Of a DNA stretch of 64,000 nt, positions 1 through 11,995 are shown piece after piece (within the stretch, counting starts at the first letter, position 1; each line of letters opens with the position of its first letter). Origin of the DNA: Gracilibacillus timonensis (lineage in GTDB: Bacteria > Bacillota > Bacilli > Bacillales > Amphibacillaceae); contig NZ_FLKH01000009.1 in NCBI RefSeq assembly GCF_900086715.1, forward strand, positions 276,239 through 340,238, written 5' to 3'. The position numbers and the translations under genes are program-made. The notes beneath the pieces are model-generated. The model was not told the origin of the DNA, searched no databases, and saw only the letters and a program-made list of their open reading frames with translations.

Positions 1-1
1 G

Positions 2-442
2 AAACGCCAAACCATCTTGAAACCCAAAATGGATGCCTTTTTTGATTGGTTACGGGAACAAGATCCTTTATCCGGCAGCAAGTTAGGCGAAGCGATACAG
101 TATGCTTTGACATACGAGTCCACGTTTCGCACGGTCTTGAAAGATGCGAAACTAGCGCTTGATAACAACCGAGCCGAACGCGCCATCAAACCCTTCGTGA
201 TGGGAAGAAAAAACTGGTTATTCAGCGCCACCTATGAAGGAGCGACAGCCGCTGCGATTATCATGAGTATCATCGAAACAGCGAAACAAAATAACCTCGT
301 TCCCGAAAAATATATCACTTATTTACTCGAAGAACTTCCTAACCTTCCCACCTTAGCCAATGAGGAAGATTGGAAGGCTTATTTGCCATGGCGTTCCCAC
401 GTCAAAGAACGTTGCCAGGAAAGAACGCTGCCAAAGCCATGA
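2..442 (+). CDS. IS66 family transposase, C-terminal part (5' truncated by window edge)
   Basis: DDE-type transposase fragment of about 146 codons, open at the left edge of the window. The stretch LDNNRAERAIKPFVMGRKNW is the hallmark C-terminal region of IS66 transposases and carries the catalytic Glu. It is followed by an FSATYEGA segment and the IS66 C-terminal domain (YLLEELPNLP, then YLPWRSHVKE). The stop is TGA at 440-442. In this family the gene is usually preceded by small tnpA and tnpB genes, which would lie outside the window. The reading frame shown is intact, so the element may still be active. Confidence 0.92.
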   Translation, partial: KRQTILKPKMDAFFDWLREQDPLSGSKLGEAIQYALTYESTFRTVLKDAKLALDNNRAERAIKPFVMGRKNWLFSATYEGATAAAIIMSIIETAKQNNLVPEKYITYLLEELPNLPTLANEEDWKAYLPWRSHVKERCQERTLPKP

Positions 443-464
443 AACAAGAAATAAGGATAAATCT

Positions 465-520
465 CCCCAACCCTTCTGTTCCTCTTTCTAGAACAGTTTA
501 TCGCAGGGTTGGGGATTTTT
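465..520 (+). terminator. Rho-independent terminator after IS66 transposase
   Basis: CCCCAACCCT (465-474) pairs with AGGGTTGGGG (505-514), with an inner CTGTTC/GAACAG pairing, followed by ATTTTT. It lies inside the IS66 element near its right end. Confidence 0.75.
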
Positions 521-539
521 CTATACACTTGAGTATTGA

Positions 540-3892
<3,353 letters not shown>

Positions 3893-3919
3893 ACACCTTC
3901 ATTGTAGAAATACCAGAGA

Positions 3920-3963
3920 ATAAGATGCTGTGTGTACACCAACAGGTACACTCAGCATCTTAT
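3920..3963 (+). terminator. long hairpin after glucosidase
   Basis: An 18-bp stem with one mismatch (ATAAGATGCTG...CAGCATCTTAT) and an 8-base loop. No T-run follows, so it may be an RNA-stabilising hairpin or a weak terminator. Confidence 0.55.
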
Positions 3964-4099
3964 GTAACAGAAAGGAAGAGATTTTAAACTTATACTAAGG
4001 AAGTGTCCTGTATTATGTTAGAATAATAGTACATTATTTTTTTGTTAAAGTGACGCATATTGCCATTGTTAAATAAGGAATAAGGGTTGGATTCTTATG

Positions 4100-4933
4100 A
4101 TGAAAATATCGAAAATACTAAATAACAATGTCGTGCAATCACAAAACAATCAAGGTCAAGAAGTGGTTGTAATGGGAAGAGGGCTGGCTTTTCAAAAAAA
4201 GGTCGGTCAATCGATTGATGAGGGTAAAATCGAAAAGATATTTAAGCTGGGAGATCAATCTGTCTCCGATAAACTGGTGGAATTATTAAAAGAAACACCA
4301 GAACAATACTTGGAATTGGCAGATAAAATTCTACAATATGCCAGATCGCAACTGTCTTACCCATTAGATGATTATCTTTACATTGCCTTGACAGATCACT
4401 TACACTTTGCCATTAGTCGTTATAATAAAGGGATAGAATTGAAAAACCCTATGCAGTGGGAAATTCGCAAATATTATAAAAAGGAATTTCAAGTTGCTTT
4501 ACATGCGTTAGATATTATTGAGAACGCTACCAGTGTCAGGTTTGCAGACGATGAGGCAGCTGCTATCGCCCTTCATTTGGTAAACAGTCAACTAAGCGGC
4601 AATAATATAGACGAGGCTATTCAGGTAACGAAAATGGTGAACAATATATTAACGATCGTGAAATATCATTACCAAGTAACACTAGATGAGTTTTCTGTAA
4701 ACTATGATCGCTTTTTGACCCATCTTCGTTTTTTTGCCTTACGTTTTGCCCGTCAGGAAACCATAAAAAATCAACCAACCGATGCTTTTCTGATGGATCA
4801 GGTAAAAAAGAAGTATCCAGAGGCTTATCGTTGTAGTGAAAAAATTTCCAAATATGTTGTAGTGAAAAAATTTCCAAATATATTGAAAAGGAATACCAAT
4901 GGACGATTGGTGATGATGAAAAAATCTACTTAA
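4100..4933 (+). CDS. licT: BglG/LicT-family transcriptional antiterminator, C-terminus frameshifted
   Basis: RNA-binding antiterminator that, when PTS-phosphorylated, lets transcription pass a leader terminator in beta-glucoside operons. An N-terminal CAT RNA-binding domain (MKISKILNNNVV, residues 1-55) is followed by two PRD domains with their conserved His residues (DHLHFAI in PRD1, ALHLVN further on). At 4830-4881 a 26-bp sequence is present twice in tandem, which shifts the frame after SEKISKY. The native ending (IEKEYQWTIGDDEKIYLTLH..., stop at 4966-4968) is still readable in the other frame. The last about 30 residues, part of PRD2, are thus replaced by an unrelated tail. ATG 4100 fits family N-termini better than ATG 4097. 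Confidence 0.88.
   Translation: MKISKILNNNVVQSQNNQGQEVVVMGRGLAFQKKVGQSIDEGKIEKIFKLGDQSVSDKLVELLKETPEQYLELADKILQYARSQLSYPLDDYLYIALTDHLHFAISRYNKGIELKNPMQWEIRKYYKKEFQVALHALDIIENATSVRFADDEAAAIALHLVNSQLSGNNIDEAIQVTKMVNNILTIVKYHYQVTLDEFSVNYDRFLTHLRFFALRFARQETIKNQPTDAFLMDQVKKKYPEAYRCSEKISKYVVVKKFPNILKRNTNGRLVMMKKST
4830..4881 (+). repeat. 26-bp perfect tandem duplication inside licT
   Basis: Bases 4830-4855 are repeated exactly at 4856-4881. The unit begins GTTGTAGTG and ends CCAAATAT. A length of 26 is not a multiple of 3, so the duplication changes the frame; removing one copy restores the family-typical C-terminus. Confidence 0.97.
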
Positions 4934-5016
4934 CTCTACATATCCAACGGGTGACAAGCCGTATATAAAAGCCTTGAAAAACAAGGATGGAAAAGAATAG
5001 GTAAGGTGATGGGAGA

Positions 5017-6852
5017 ATGGATAAACAACAATTAGCCAAAGAGATTATCCACCATATAGGAGGCGAAGCCAATGTACTTTCGTTAGTACATTGTACAACG
5101 AGACTTCGTTTTACCGTAAAGGATAAACATAAAATCAATAAATCAGCTATCCATCAATTACCAGGTGTGATTCAAACAATCTTTATTGCCGGCCAATTTC
5201 AATTGGTGATCGGCAATGAAGTGAATGCTATTTATCGAGAGATTATCAAACAATTTCCAATTGATAATACCACATCACAACAAAAACGCAACTGGTTTGA
5301 TAAGGCGGTAGATACCATTTCAGGGATATTTATGCCTTTATTAAGCGCATTAATAGGGGCAGGGATTCTTAAAGGTCTGCTTCTGTTGTGTTTAAACCTT
5401 GATCTGCTCCATGAACAGTCAGGGACCTATCAAGTGTTTCACGCTGCCTCGGATAGCTTATTTTATTTCCTTCCCATGCTGCTGGCTTTTACTGCCGCCA
5501 GAAAATTTGATGCAGACCCGATTGTTGCGGTTGTAGTCGCTGGAGCCTTGTTATATCCTGAGCTAAGTGAAATTTTTCAAGAACAAGGGGATCTTTCATT
5601 CTTGGGAATCCCGATTATTGTTACCAACTATGCTACAAGTGTTATTCCAATTATTATTGCTGTTTATATGTTGGCCAAATTGGAACATGTGTTGAATGGC
5701 TGGCTGTCACCTACACTCCAAACCTTTGTAACTCCCTTATTACTGATTGCGCTTATGGTTCCTGCTTCCATTCTTATATTTGGTCCTATTGGTTTGCTGT
5801 TGGGTGACCATATTGCAACGGGCTATATGGTCATCTATGAGAATAGTGCCATACTTGCTGGGATACTGATTGGCTTCTTTTGGCAAATATTAGTGATTGT
5901 TGGATTGCACTGGGGGCTTGTTCCGATTGCCTTTAATAACCTTAGCTATTTTGGATCAGATACATTTACAGCAATGTTAGCCCCTGCCGTGTTTAGTCAA
6001 GCAGGCGCGACATTTGGTGTGTGGTTAAGGACAAAAGATAAAAAGCAAAAGCGTTTAGCAGGTCCCGCCAGTTTTTCTGGTTTACTCGGTGTAACAGAGC
6101 CTGCTATTTACGGGATCAACCTTCGTTTAAAACGGCCTTTTTTTATTGGCTGTGCGGCAGGTGCCGTTGGTGGTGGAGTGGTAGGATTTGCTGGCACAGC
6201 AGCCAAAGGAGCTTCCTTACCAGGGTTGCCTGCATTACCGGTTTTTTTAGGTGAAGGGTTCGGCTTATTTTTGTTAGCCATTATCAGCAGTTTTGGTCTG
6301 GCAACTATATTAACTTTTTTATTTAGCGTAACCAAAGAACAGACCATAACCCTTGATGACAACAATCAAGCAACCGAGCAAACGACGACGAAATTAGCGA
6401 AAATAGAGATAGCCAGTCCTTTAAATGGAGCGGTGGTTCCGTTATCTGAGGTGGATGACGCAATCTTTTCATCCGGAGCGATCGGGGAAGGAGTAGCGAT
6501 TATCCCGATCAATGGGGTGTTGCAATCACCCATTTCAGGGACCGTGACCTCGTTGTTTCCCACTCATCACGCCATTGGAATGACATCAGATGAGGGGGTA
6601 CAGTTATTCATTCATCTAGGTATAGGTACCGTCCAATTAGATGGAACATTCTTTTCCATGGAGGTACAAACCGGAGATAGCGTTCGTCAAGGAGAAACAA
6701 TCGGCTCCTTCGATATCTCAGGTATTACGGAGGCAGGCTATGACATGGTAACACCAGTTATTATTACGAATAGTGATCAGTTTATGGAACTGCTCATCAC
6801 GGAAGAAGAGAACATTATATGCGAAGAGCGGCTAATGACGGTTATCAAATGA
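5017..6852 (+). CDS. bglP: beta-glucoside-specific PTS permease EIIBCA
   Basis: Membrane transporter that takes up and phosphorylates beta-glucosides using HPr-derived phosphate. All three domains are present in 611 residues. IIB (1-80) has the phospho-Cys26 in LVHCTTRLRF, IIC (about 100-440) is strongly hydrophobic, and IIA (about 460-611) has active His533 in LFIHLGIGT. It starts 48 bp after the native stop of the antiterminator and probably shares its transcript. It is a paralogue of the IS66-disrupted copy upstream (same order of domains, similar IIA ending) and may now be the only working permease for the glucosidase. The ATG at 5017 follows AAGGTGATGGGAGA. Confidence 0.93.
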   Translation: MDKQQLAKEIIHHIGGEANVLSLVHCTTRLRFTVKDKHKINKSAIHQLPGVIQTIFIAGQFQLVIGNEVNAIYREIIKQFPIDNTTSQQKRNWFDKAVDTISGIFMPLLSALIGAGILKGLLLLCLNLDLLHEQSGTYQVFHAASDSLFYFLPMLLAFTAARKFDADPIVAVVVAGALLYPELSEIFQEQGDLSFLGIPIIVTNYATSVIPIIIAVYMLAKLEHVLNGWLSPTLQTFVTPLLLIALMVPASILIFGPIGLLLGDHIATGYMVIYENSAILAGILIGFFWQILVIVGLHWGLVPIAFNNLSYFGSDTFTAMLAPAVFSQAGATFGVWLRTKDKKQKRLAGPASFSGLLGVTEPAIYGINLRLKRPFFIGCAAGAVGGGVVGFAGTAAKGASLPGLPALPVFLGEGFGLFLLAIISSFGLATILTFLFSVTKEQTITLDDNNQATEQTTTKLAKIEIASPLNGAVVPLSEVDDAIFSSGAIGEGVAIIPINGVLQSPISGTVTSLFPTHHAIGMTSDEGVQLFIHLGIGTVQLDGTFFSMEVQTGDSVRQGETIGSFDISGITEAGYDMVTPVIITNSDQFMELLITEEENIICEERLMTVIK

Positions 6853-6857
6853 GCATG

Positions 6858-6895
6858 AATAAACCACCCATATCATTATGGATGGTTTATTTTCG
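6858..6895 (+). terminator. terminator after PTS permease
   Basis: AATAAACCACCCAT (6858-6871) pairs with the segment ending GGATGGTTTATT (6879-6892), one mismatch, followed by a T-rich tail. It overlaps the stop codon of the convergent HAD gene. Confidence 0.75.
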
Positions 6896-7751
6896 TTTCA
6901 GCTAGCATCGTTTTTATTGCGGAAGCGACGCCGTTTTCCTTGTTAGAGACGGTCACATAATCACAGGCCGCCTTAATATCAGGAGCGGCATTTCCCATGG
7001 CAACACCACGCCCAGCCATTTTTAACATGGAGAGATCATTATAGTTATCACCAATCGTCATCACTTCTGACATGTCGATCCCTTGTTTTTCCGTATAGGA
7101 AGCAAGAGCGATCCCTTTCTGTGCTAGGGGATGGTTGAATTCTAAATTGGATTCTCCTGAAGAGGTGACGGCTACTTGCTGACCATCGGCGAAGTGATGT
7201 TGGACCTCCCGCAGTATGTCATTATCTAATGAAAAGGCTAAAATTTTATAGACCTCCATCTCTTTTTGGTTAAATAGTGCGGTAAAGTCATCGATAATCG
7301 TAATCTCTTCTTCTTGAAAACGATTCGTCGCCATCGCTCTTATCTCTTTTTTATTCAAATGAGGAAAGGCGGTAGCTCCTATGTCCACCATTACTTCAAT
7401 GAATGCTTCTCTATCCTTTGCGAATCCACCTTGATTCGTGAATGCCTCGAAGTAAATGCCATGTGTTTCGCAGATCGCTTGAATTTGCGTACATGTTTTT
7501 TTGGTCATCGGTGCAGAGGAGAATACATCACCATTCTCTAGATATACTTTTGCTCCATTAAGGCAAAGAATGGGACAAGTAAGCCCAGCGTTTTCCAATG
7601 GTTTTTTGGCTGCGCTATAGGAACGACCAGTAGCCACCATAACCTCGATTCCTCGTTTTTTTGCTTCCATAATTGCCTCTTTATTTGCCTCACTGATTTC
7701 GTGAAATTCATTTAATAATGTGCCGTCTAAATCTGTTGCAATTAATCTCAT
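6876..7751 (-). CDS. Cof-type HAD-superfamily phosphatase
   Basis: Predicted cytoplasmic sugar- or nucleotide-phosphate phosphatase with a Cof-type cap. The nucleophile motif DLDGTLL lies at the N-terminus, VATGRS is motif II, and IGDNYNDLSML is the acidic motif IV near the C-terminus. The 291-residue length is usual. ATG 7751 was chosen over the upstream in-frame start at 7856 because GGAGG lies 5-9 bases before it and MRLIATDLDG is the standard family start. It is convergent with the PTS gene and shares the terminator region. The substrate cannot be told from sequence; a role in sugar-phosphate turnover beside the beta-glucoside genes is only suggested. Confidence 0.9.
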   Translation of the reverse strand: MRLIATDLDGTLLNEFHEISEANKEAIMEAKKRGIEVMVATGRSYSAAKKPLENAGLTCPILCLNGAKVYLENGDVFSSAPMTKKTCTQIQAICETHGIYFEAFTNQGGFAKDREAFIEVMVDIGATAFPHLNKKEIRAMATNRFQEEEITIIDDFTALFNQKEMEVYKILAFSLDNDILREVQHHFADGQQVAVTSSGESNLEFNHPLAQKGIALASYTEKQGIDMSEVMTIGDNYNDLSMLKMAGRGVAMGNAAPDIKAACDYVTVSNKENGVASAIKTMLAETKINHP

Positions 7752-7868
7752 AGGGTCCTCCATTACGTTTGATTCTGTCTTTATTATCATACAACAAAAT
7801 GACAAAAAAATGTTGTGACAGATACTGAATGATCCCTTTTTTTCAGTAGTTATCAAACGACAGAAGTG

Positions 7869-8381
7869 TTATACAAGCTGCATCGTTGTAATACAGGTAG
7901 CATCATCTTCAAATGTGGATATCGTTGCCTCTGTTTGTTTATCTTCGAAAGTAATCGTTACGTCGAAAGTTTGGTTTCTTGGCAGCCATAGATCAATAAA
8001 GCCATTGTCAAAGGATTCTATCGTATCATCAAGAATGACATTGCCATCGGTATCTTCAATATAGACATCAAACGTGGCATTCGTCAACTCGCTTTGACAC
8101 CCTGTCAAGCTATGAAATGTACAAGGATGCGTCGTGTGAACATAGGGAGCAATAGAAACAAAGAATTCATCTTCAGGTAATTCATATTGGGCTTGTTCGC
8201 TATCTTCTTCCACGGTTAAATGCGTCGCATCAACCGACGCGTTAACAGCAGTACGTTGGTCTGTACTGTAATCATGAATCAATGATTTAATATCTGTTTC
8301 CGCAGTTGTATCGTCGTTATTGCTGCACGAAGCTAAGATCAAGAGGAGGAAAAAAGACAGCATGGTTATTCGCTTTTTCAA
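7869..8381 (-). CDS. CueP-family metal-binding lipoprotein
   Basis: Predicted exported lipoprotein. The signal peptide ends in LASC, with the lipid-anchored Cys19, followed by an acidic linker. The core has a His/Cys cluster (HTTHPCTFHSLTGCQSEL) like that of CueP copper-binding proteins, which bind Cu and hand it to partner proteins in other bacteria. Its length of 170 residues fits. The start is TTG 8381 with AAGGTGG about 8 bases upstream; no better ATG exists before the signal peptide. It is a single gene with no copper pump beside it. Copper specificity here is inferred only from the family motif. Confidence 0.8.
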   Translation of the reverse strand: MKKRITMLSFFLLLILASCSNNDDTTAETDIKSLIHDYSTDQRTAVNASVDATHLTVEEDSEQAQYELPEDEFFVSIAPYVHTTHPCTFHSLTGCQSELTNATFDVYIEDTDGNVILDDTIESFDNGFIDLWLPRNQTFDVTITFEDKQTEATISTFEDDATCITTMQLV

Positions 8382-8500
8382 AAAGACACCACCTTATATA
8401 GAATACTGCCTCCATTATAGCACGCTGTTATGAAAAAAGGAGGACTTCACAAAATTGTAGAAAGTGGGTGGAAGAATGGCGCGTGTAGTTGACATCATAT

Positions 8501-8616
8501 AAAATCGTCCGGAAAAAGTGATAAACGGTCAGGGATTTAAGTAAAACCGTCAGGAAAATGACTGGAACCGTCGGGAAAACGAGCAAAACCGTCAAGAAAA
8601 GCGTTCAACCGTCTCA
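8501..8616. repeat. six degenerate copies of an ACCGTC repeat, period about 21 bp
   Basis: The core CCGTC followed by purine-rich AGGAAAA recurs with cores at about 8506, 8526, 8548, 8569, 8590 and 8610. The spacing of 20-22 bp equals two DNA helical turns. The array lies between the convergently arranged ends of guaC and the cueP upstream region. No open frame runs through it. Confidence 0.7.
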
Positions 8617-8640
8617 GACAGTCACTTCAAATATCCCATA

Positions 8641-8669
8641 GAAAAAGCGCACCTAAAGTTAGATGCGCT
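8641..8669 (-). terminator. terminator after guaC (minus strand)
   Basis: AGCGCACCTAA (8646-8656) pairs with TTAGATGCGCT (8659-8669), one mismatch; on the minus strand it is followed by TTTTTC. Confidence 0.8.
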
Positions 8670-8677
8670 CCTGTTTA

Positions 8678-9652
8678 TCAGTCACCATTAAAGATGGAAT
8701 TCTTCACAATAACATAATCCACCGTGCCAATAGCGGCAAGTGTCTTTCCACCGGCATAGGAAACAGCAGATTGCAAATCTTGTTCCATTTCTGTTAAGGT
8801 ATCTTGCAAGTAGCCTTTGTGCTCAACATGCATTTTTTTACCTTCGACGTTTTTGCGTTCTCCTTTTTGGAACTCGGAGGCAGAGCCGAAATATTCTTTA
8901 TACAGCTGACCGTTTACTTCAATGGTTTCACCTGGAGATTCCTCATGACCAGCAAATAAAGAACCGATCATGACCATGGAGGCGCCAAAACGAATCGATT
9001 TGGCGATATCACCATGGGTACGAATGCCACCATCAGCGATAATAGGCTTAGTGGCTGCTTTGGCACACCATCTTAAGGCAGCTAATTGCCAGCCTCCCGT
9101 ACCGAAACCTGTTTTTATTTTTGTGATACAAACCTTACCTGGACCGATACCGATTTTGGTTGCGTCGGCTCCTGCATTCTCTAACTCACGCACTGCTTCA
9201 GGGGTGCCAACATTGCCTGCAATGACAAAACTGTCCGGCAGATGGGTTTTTAGGTGTTGAATCATCTGGATTACACCGTTGGAATGCCCGTGGGCAATAT
9301 CAATAGTTATATATTCTGGCACAAGTCCTTCTGCAGCAAGCTCTTCTACAAATGTGTATTCTTCTGGTTTGATACCAACACTAATGGAAGCGATTAATTT
9401 TCTCTCCTGCATTTGTTGAATAAATTGCTTCCTTGTCTCTGGTTCAAATCGGTGCATAATATAGAAATAATTATTTTCCGCTAAATAGGTAGCAATTTTT
9501 TCATCCATAATCGTTTGCATGTTAGCTGGTACTACGGGCAAGCGAAAAGTATGTTTACCAAATCGAATCGATGTATCACATTCACTTCGACTTTCTACCA
9601 TGCATTTTGCGGGAACTAGCTGTACATCTTCATAATCAAATACATTTTCCAC
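8678..9652 (-). CDS. guaC: GMP reductase
   Basis: NADPH-dependent reductive deamination of GMP to IMP in purine salvage, cytoplasmic. The 324-residue TIM barrel of the IMPDH/GMPR class has [18 protein letters not shown], the catalytic loop [16 protein letters not shown] with the active-site Cys, and the phosphate-binding [19 protein letters not shown] region. Start GTG 9652 matches the [12 protein letters not shown] family start and has AGAGGTG 6 bases upstream. The promoter lies at 9714-9742 and a terminator follows. No purine riboswitch fold was seen in the short leader. Confidence 0.93.
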   Translation of the reverse strand: MENVFDYEDVQLVPAKCMVESRSECDTSIRFGKHTFRLPVVPANMQTIMDEKIATYLAENNYFYIMHRFEPETRKQFIQQMQERKLIASISVGIKPEEYTFVEELAAEGLVPEYITIDIAHGHSNGVIQMIQHLKTHLPDSFVIAGNVGTPEAVRELENAGADATKIGIGPGKVCITKIKTGFGTGGWQLAALRWCAKAATKPIIADGGIRTHGDIAKSIRFGASMVMIGSLFAGHEESPGETIEVNGQLYKEYFGSASEFQKGERKNVEGKKMHVEHKGYLQDTLTEMEQDLQSAVSYAGGKTLAAIGTVDYVIVKNSIFNGD

Positions 9653-9713
9653 TGTTTTCACCTCTAAAAACGAACAAAATTTATGAAAAAGGCAAAAAAT
9701 ATTCGCCTTATGT

Positions 9714-9742
9714 AATATAATATAGATAAGAAAAAAAGTCAA
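9714..9742 (-). promoter_or_regulatory. sigma-A type promoter of guaC
   Basis: On the minus strand: TTGACT (9742-9737), 17-bp spacer, TATATT (9719-9714). A small GGC/GCC hairpin follows in the leader. Confidence 0.75.
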
Positions 9743-9892
9743 GAAAGCGGATTATGATAAATAGTGATCCTTCCGATTCGCGTTCAAAAAGTTCGATAAA
9801 GAGACACGTCGACTAAAACTGCAACGTCCTGTTGTAACGCAGAAATTCGATGCGTCCTTTTTTATTAGGCTTTTTGACAAGCTCTTCCATCG

Positions 9893-9926
9893 AAAAATGG
9901 ACTCCCTCGATAAAGATAGAGTCCAT
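9893..9926 (-). terminator. terminator after YdhR-like gene (minus strand)
   Basis: ATGGACTC (9897-9904) pairs with GAGTCCAT (9919-9926); the minus strand continues with a T-run. It serves the DsbA/YdhR gene pair. Confidence 0.8.
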
Positions 9927-9937
9927 GCTAGATCTGC

Positions 9938-10246
9938 TTAGCGCTGCAACGGTCCGCCGGTGATACTGGTAAGCTGGTCATTGACTGCAAAGATTCTGCT
10001 GCGGACATCAATGATGCCAAAGCCCGCCAATCTGTTCATGTGCATATCGATATATTTCTTAGCTGTTTCTCGTGTTTCAAAAAGGTATATTCCACCCGCT
10101 TCCTTTGTTTCCGGATTCTCTGTCCACACCTTCCATATAAAGCCTTCTTCCTGGTTGATACTCTCTGCCAAACCGGCAAAAGTTTCAACCATTTCTTCTC
10201 CAAAAGGTCCATTCATGGGAAAGTCGACTTGTAAAATATATGCCAT
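9938..10246 (-). CDS. YdhR-family putative monooxygenase (dimeric alpha-beta barrel)
   Basis: Small cytoplasmic protein of 102 residues resembling YdhR, a ferredoxin-fold protein related to antibiotic-type monooxygenases that act without metal or cofactor. Typical features are the FPMNGPFGEEM start region, FIWKVWTENPETKEAGGIYLFETRE, and a C-terminal IIDVRSRIFAVND. The start has GGAGGAG 7 bases upstream. It lies 2 bp after the DsbA-like gene, so the two are translated from one message. No substrate is known; the pairing with a thiol oxidoreductase suggests a redox or electrophile response. Confidence 0.8.
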   Translation of the reverse strand: MAYILQVDFPMNGPFGEEMVETFAGLAESINQEEGFIWKVWTENPETKEAGGIYLFETRETAKKYIDMHMNRLAGFGIIDVRSRIFAVNDQLTSITGGPLQR

Positions 10247-10248
10247 GA

Positions 10249-11184
10249 TTATACTCCTCCATTCCAGGTAAGATAAAATTCTCCAAATATTTTATCGATT
10301 TTATATGCTTGGGAAGCCAGTTCCTTTTCAATAAAAAGGTCCAGTTCAGCTGGTTCCAGGTCGTACATGACCTCTATTTCCTTGGCAAACAGTAGTTGTT
10401 CCTTTTGCAGCAAAGAGGCAAGGGATGGCGATTGCTTGGCGGACAGGTCTTCTGTATCCAACACTTGTTTTAATCCATCGATGTAGGCTTGTAAAGGACG
10501 GGTTCCAGCAATTTTTACACCTTGATTTTCTTCATTAACCATAATGATAGAAGGAAAACCTCTAACCCCTAATTTGGCAGCAAGGGTAAAGTCGTCTTGC
10601 AATAATTGTTGGCCAAGTGGCTGATCTACCTTTTGAAAAATGGTTGTGCCATCTAATCCGAGCTGATGGACGATCTCTGTCATCACAGCTGGTTCTGCAA
10701 TGTTTTGATTAAAGACAAACAGAGCTTCCCGAGCCCGGCGTAAAAATTGTTCGGCGAGTGATTCATTATATTCTTGTTGAATCACTTTAAATACACGAGA
10801 TGGCGGGTAGGATGACTGTACAGGGTTGTCTGCCATTAAGCTGCCATCGATGGGCATTCTGGCATTTTCACCTACTTCTTTCCAATGTGGGACGACATCC
10901 GCTGGTTTATAAATACCATTTTTAGGATCGATGGGACCGTCATGCCATTTTTCCAATAGTCCGCCCATGACCGTTTGAAAATGAAAATATTCGCCATATT
11001 GTTCTGTGAAACGGCGCAGGACTGGTTCAAGTGCCCAGCAGTGAGAACATATTGGATCTGTGACATAGTATAGCTGTACGGATTTTTTAGGTTGGTTAAG
11101 GTTGATTATCTCCGTTTCCGCCTCGTCCGCTATTCCACAAATCCCTGTTTCGATATCGCAAATCATTTGGTTACGATCTTTCAT
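10249..11184 (-). CDS. DsbA-family thiol oxidoreductase (CxxC)
   Basis: Thioredoxin-fold protein of 311 residues with DPICSHCWALEP at residues 44-55, the CxxC active site, and the cis-Pro motif GVRGFPSIIMVN near residue 206. The helical insertion places it in the DsbA/FrnE/SpxH-like group. No signal peptide is present, so it is cytoplasmic. It could be a redox enzyme or a ClpXP adaptor related to SpxH (YjbH), but key adaptor residues cannot be judged here. The start ATG 11184 has AGGAGGAGG 7 bases upstream. It is first in an operon with the YdhR-like gene and divergent from a TetR regulator, which probably controls it. Confidence 0.8.
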   Translation of the reverse strand: MKDRNQMICDIETGICGIADEAETEIINLNQPKKSVQLYYVTDPICSHCWALEPVLRRFTEQYGEYFHFQTVMGGLLEKWHDGPIDPKNGIYKPADVVPHWKEVGENARMPIDGSLMADNPVQSSYPPSRVFKVIQQEYNESLAEQFLRRAREALFVFNQNIAEPAVMTEIVHQLGLDGTTIFQKVDQPLGQQLLQDDFTLAAKLGVRGFPSIIMVNEENQGVKIAGTRPLQAYIDGLKQVLDTEDLSAKQSPSLASLLQKEQLLFAKEIEVMYDLEPAELDLFIEKELASQAYKIDKIFGEFYLTWNGGV

Positions 11185-11306
11185 TTTGTTCCTCCTCCTT
11201 ATCTATAAAAAAGGTTGGATGAGTTGCTCATAAGCCTATTTTATTACATACTAATAATGATTCACATCAATAGTTTGTGTAAAATGTCGTTTATACAACA
11301 GAACCA

Positions 11307-11316
11307 GACAATTGTC
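11307..11316. promoter_or_regulatory. 10-bp palindrome, possible TetR operator
   Basis: GACAATTGTC lies in the gap between the TetR gene and the divergent DsbA/YdhR operon. Local autorepressors of this family often bind such a site; there is no other proof. Confidence 0.35.
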
Positions 11317-11341
11317 GAAAAAATAGATGGAGGGATCAGCG

Positions 11342-11908
11342 ATGACCCAATCAAAGACAGATCCTCGCATAGAACGAACCCGGCGGTGGATTCTGGATGC
11401 CTTTATTGAATTATCCGCTCAGAAAGAGTTTAAGGATATAACGGTGAAGGATATTACCAATGAAGCGAAGATTAATCGCACCACTTTTTATTATCATTTT
11501 GAAGATATTTATGATTTATTGGACAAGGCACTATCTGAAGTGCTATTTATTGAATTGAACAAGGAAGATTATCAACATAACGAATTAAATGAAGAAAGTT
11601 GTGTGCAAATCTTTAAGGCGATTACTAATTTTCAACGTTCGTTATCGAATCGCTGCCATCGAGGCTATGAAGATATCATTGCGAAAATTATTAGAGAACA
11701 ATTGGAGATTATTTTTTATTGTTTGTTAGTAAAGCAACAGCAGACAGTAGAAGAGAAAGATCTAAGGACTACGGCGGCGATGTTTACCTGGGGGATCTAT
11801 GGCGCCTCTGTCGAATGGGGTAAGTCAGGTCAACATATAGGGCCGGAAGCATTTATTCAACCGGTCCTCGCATGTATTACCAGAGCATTGGGCAGTAAAA
11901 AGGAATGA
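11342..11908 (+). CDS. TetR/AcrR-family transcriptional regulator
   Basis: DNA-binding repressor of 188 residues. The N-terminal helix-turn-helix region (residues 10-55) has the typical FKDITVKDITNEAKINRTTF and YYHFEDIYDLL motifs; the C-terminal ligand domain is not conserved enough to name a ligand. Start ATG 11342 was preferred to ATG 11327 because GGAGGG (11329-11334) lies 7 bases before it. It is divergent from the DsbA/YdhR operon and probably represses it and itself. A bidirectional terminator follows. Confidence 0.88.
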   Translation: MTQSKTDPRIERTRRWILDAFIELSAQKEFKDITVKDITNEAKINRTTFYYHFEDIYDLLDKALSEVLFIELNKEDYQHNELNEESCVQIFKAITNFQRSLSNRCHRGYEDIIAKIIREQLEIIFYCLLVKQQQTVEEKDLRTTAAMFTWGIYGASVEWGKSGQHIGPEAFIQPVLACITRALGSKKE

Positions 11909-11937
11909 GGAAAGATAGGATAGGTGATTTTTCAATG

Positions 11938-11980
11938 AGAAAAGCAGGCTTGTCCATATACAAGGTTAGCCTGCTTTTCT
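11938..11980. terminator. bidirectional terminator
   Basis: A perfect 13-bp stem, AGAAAAGCAGGCT (11938-11950) with AGCCTGCTTTTCT (11968-11980). It sits between the convergent TetR and YtkA-like genes. Confidence 0.8.
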
Positions 11981-11995
11981 ATTACAAGGAATGAT

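Noticed and set aside
3964-5016. LicT target (RAT) hairpin near the antiterminator and second PTS gene
   Set aside because: No segment close enough to the RAT consensus with an overlapping terminator was found in the gaps at 3964-4096 or 4969-5016.
8501-8616. CRISPR array
   Set aside because: Repeats are short, degenerate and spaced 21 bp apart without unique spacers of 30 bp; no cas genes in the window.
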